Shown one piece after another: positions 10,821 to 12,552 of a DNA stretch of 12,552 nt (positions within the stretch are counted from its first letter, which is position 1; every line of letters starts with the position of its first letter). The notes below the pieces were generated by a model, which was not told the origin of the DNA, did no database searches, and saw only the letters and a list, made by a program, of their open reading frames with translations. This DNA comes from Deltaproteobacteria bacterium (GTDB lineage: Bacteria; Desulfobacterota; GWC2-55-46; DRQE01): the NCBI GenBank assembly GCA_016219165.1, contig JACRCB010000022.1, forward strand, positions 1-12,552, written 5' to 3'. The position numbers and the translations under genes were made by a program.

Positions 10821-12269
10821 ATGGATGAGAGAATTTTAGAGGGCATTAGAGAACTCATTTCATCAAAGACGGGGCTGCGCATACGCACTCAGGACGGGGA
10901 AGCGCTTAACAGGGTGATTTCAGAAAGGATGCGGTCCCGCGCGATGACCTCTCCTTCAGCGTATTACGGACTTCTCTCCGGCGATACCTCTGAAAGCAGG
11001 TGTGAAGAAAAAAATCTCATCGAACTGCTCACCATGGGCGAGAGTTATTTTCTAAGGGACCATGGGCAGTTTACGCTCCTTAAGACCACGATACTCCCGG
11101 AGTTGATAGGACGCCGCAAGAATGAACGCCGGCTGGGGGTCTTAAGCGCTGGGTGCGCGGGCGGGGAGGAGGCTTATTCAGTCGCAATCCTCATAGATGA
11201 ACTCATCCCGGATAGAACCGGCTGGGACATCCTCATACTCGCAACCGACATAAAAGAAGAATTCATTGAAAAGGCTCGGAGGGGCGTTTACGGCGAATGG
11301 TCGCTCAGGATGGTTGCGCCGGGCATAGTAGAGAAATACTTCCGCAGGAATAAGAATCTATTCGAACTCGATGAAAGGATAAAGGCGATGGTGACCTTCC
11401 GCCAATTGGACCTGAGAAGTGATGGATTCCCCTCCCATGAGGTCGTCTTGCGCGGCATGGACCTTATCCTATGCCGGAATGTATTCATCTATTACAGACG
11501 GAAGGCGGTCCGAACGATAGTTGCGAAACTCAAAGATGCGCTCGTGGCCGGGGGGTATCTCATGACGGGCCACGGGGAATTATACTCTGTCATTACCGGA
11601 GGGCTCAGGCCATTGGTCTTCCCTGAATCCGTCATATACGAACGCGTAAAGGAAGTCCCGCCGCAGCCGCCCATAAGCCTCCGGAAGGAAGTGGACTTCG
11701 AAGGCGGCGGAGTTCCGCCTCCTCCCTGCCGGAGGCCCGCCCCGGCAAGACCGGTTACCGTTGCGGAGGTTGAGAAACCTCCCAAAACACCCTCGATTGC
11801 CGAGGCGGAATCCCTTTTCAAGATCGGGGCGTACAGGGAAACCATCGAACGGGGGAAGGCCGTTTTAGCCGGAGACCCGGCGAACTTCCGGGCCGTTTAT
11901 CTTATCGGTTCGGCGCATGCGAACTTGGGCGAGCACAAAGAGGCGAAGACCTTTCTTAAGAAGGCCCTCGAAAAGAACGACCTTGCGCCAGAGCCATATT
12001 ACCTCCTCGCGCAGATTGCGCAGGAGGAAGGGGATATGGAGGACGCCGAGGATAACCTCAGGAAGGTAATCTACATTAATCCCTTATCCATCCATGCCTA
12101 TCTCGAACTTGCGTCCCTTTACGAAGACGCGGGCGATATCGCAATGACGCAAAAAATGCGCAGATCCGCCGTGGATGCGCTCAAAGCGCTGCCGGGGGAC
12201 GCGCCGGTGGCGCCGTACGAGGGCATGAGGGCAAGGGAATTGATTGAACGCATAAAGAAATTGACATGA
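10821..12269 (+). CDS. cheR: CheR-type chemoreceptor methyltransferase with C-terminal TPR repeats
   Basis: It methylates glutamates of chemoreceptors using S-adenosylmethionine. Of 482 residues, about 1-75 are the CheR N-terminal helical domain, and 76-275 the methyltransferase: ESYFLRDHGQF, VLSAGCAGGEEAYSVA (107-122, SAM loop), ILATDI, and DLILCRNVFIYY (214-225). A proline-rich linker (about 280-325, with VPPPPCRRPAPARP) joins it to TPR helices (about 326-440: EAESLFKIGAYRETIERGKAVL, PEPYYLLAQIAQEEGDMEDAE and more). CheR-TPR proteins occur in Wsp- and Frz-like systems that control functions other than flagellar motors. The start at 10821 has a weak AGG 6 nt upstream. CheW follows after 25 bp. 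Confidence 0.95.
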   Translation: MDERILEGIRELISSKTGLRIRTQDGEALNRVISERMRSRAMTSPSAYYGLLSGDTSESRCEEKNLIELLTMGESYFLRDHGQFTLLKTTILPELIGRRKNERRLGVLSAGCAGGEEAYSVAILIDELIPDRTGWDILILATDIKEEFIEKARRGVYGEWSLRMVAPGIVEKYFRRNKNLFELDERIKAMVTFRQLDLRSDGFPSHEVVLRGMDLILCRNVFIYYRRKAVRTIVAKLKDALVAGGYLMTGHGELYSVITGGLRPLVFPESVIYERVKEVPPQPPISLRKEVDFEGGGVPPPPCRRPAPARPVTVAEVEKPPKTPSIAEAESLFKIGAYRETIERGKAVLAGDPANFRAVYLIGSAHANLGEHKEAKTFLKKALEKNDLAPEPYYLLAQIAQEEGDMEDAEDNLRKVIYINPLSIHAYLELASLYEDAGDIAMTQKMRRSAVDALKALPGDAPVAPYEGMRARELIERIKKLT

Positions 12270-12294
12270 AGAGCAAATAACAGGGGTAGTGCCT

Positions 12295-12552
12295 ATGGAA
12301 TCCATGCCGTATCTAATCTTCAGGCTCCACAACTCCCTATACGCCGTCAGGGCCTCATATGTCCGGGAGATGTTCTATCTCCCCATGCTCGTCCCTCTTG
12401 AGGAATCTCCTCCCTTCATAGCCGGGGTGCTTAACCTAAGGGGGAAGATAGTCCCCGTAATCGACCTCGACGTCCGTTTCGGCCATGCGCCCGGACAGAG
12501 AAATTTGACGGATGCCGTTGTAGTCCTCGACGCCGGGGACGTATTGACGGGC
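12295..12552 (+). CDS. cheW: CheW-like chemotaxis adaptor, 5' part
   Basis: The first 86 residues are present; the gene runs off the right edge. AGGGG lies 8 nt before ATG 12295. The sequence has the CheW pattern: PYLIFRLHNSLYAVRASYVREMFYLP, PPFIAGVLNLRGKIVPVIDLDVRFG and DAVVVLDAGD. CheW scaffolds receptors to the CheA kinase. A CheR-TPR gene followed by a cheW gene is the order wspC-wspD, so receptors, CheA and CheB genes are expected beyond the edge (inference). It could instead be the CheW domain at the front of a longer protein. Confidence 0.93.
   Translation, partial: MESMPYLIFRLHNSLYAVRASYVREMFYLPMLVPLEESPPFIAGVLNLRGKIVPVIDLDVRFGHAPGQRNLTDAVVVLDAGDVLTG

Noticed and set aside
12266..12280. 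Tiny frame ATGAAGAGCAAATAA overlapping the cheR stop
   Set aside because: Four codons only, with no supporting evidence; probably part of the cheR-cheW spacer.

Overview
The window looks like a GC-rich chromosome segment from a Gram-negative, respiring, probably motile or surface-sensing bacterium. Lipoproteins with lipoboxes, a Pal/OmpA protein and periplasmic c-type cytochromes support the Gram-negative call. The gene mix (periplasmic c-heme proteins fused to FGE-sulfatase domains, an NHL/PxKF secreted protein, the amidase-rph-rdgB-tRNA block) resembles Nitrospirota or Desulfobacterota genomes. That placement is an impression from gene content, not a phylogenetic result.

Layout: (1) 1-1775, minus strand, an operon of a monoheme cytochrome c, a diheme FGE-sulfatase-domain protein and a second FGE-sulfatase-domain lipoprotein that runs off the left edge. 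(2) 2005-3879, minus, a secreted six-bladed NHL beta-propeller protein with a perfect 15-bp hairpin touching its stop codon. (3) 4042-4340, a cluster of palindromic repeats and tRNA-Leu(CAA) on minus. (4) 4557-5288, plus, an XRE-type regulator that appears leaderless and an unrecognised 62-residue protein behind a consensus promoter. (5) 5304-7071, minus, pal then an MscS-type channel, separated by a 68-bp inverted-repeat element. (6) 7354-9736, plus, N-acetylmuramoyl-L-alanine amidase, RNase PH and RdgB-type XTP/dITP pyrophosphatase; about 190 bp of nested repeats separates rph from rdgB. (7) 9831-10446, plus, five tRNA genes (Pro, Arg, His, Arg, Lys) and a terminator. (8) 10821-12552, plus, a CheR-TPR methyltransferase and the start of a CheW adaptor, probably the front of a chemosensory cluster.

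The genes work in several separate tasks: periplasmic redox chemistry (region 1), cell envelope and osmotic protection (pal, mscS, amidase), RNA and nucleotide-pool maintenance (rph, rdgB), translation (tRNAs) and signal transduction (cheR/cheW). No phage, CRISPR, toxin-antitoxin or defence locus is visible. The least ordinary content is the c-heme/FGE operon, two promoters placed so close to start codons that leaderless mRNAs are expected, and several dispersed palindromic repeat families, one of which (core GCACCACTTT) bounds two intergenic elements as inverted repeats.
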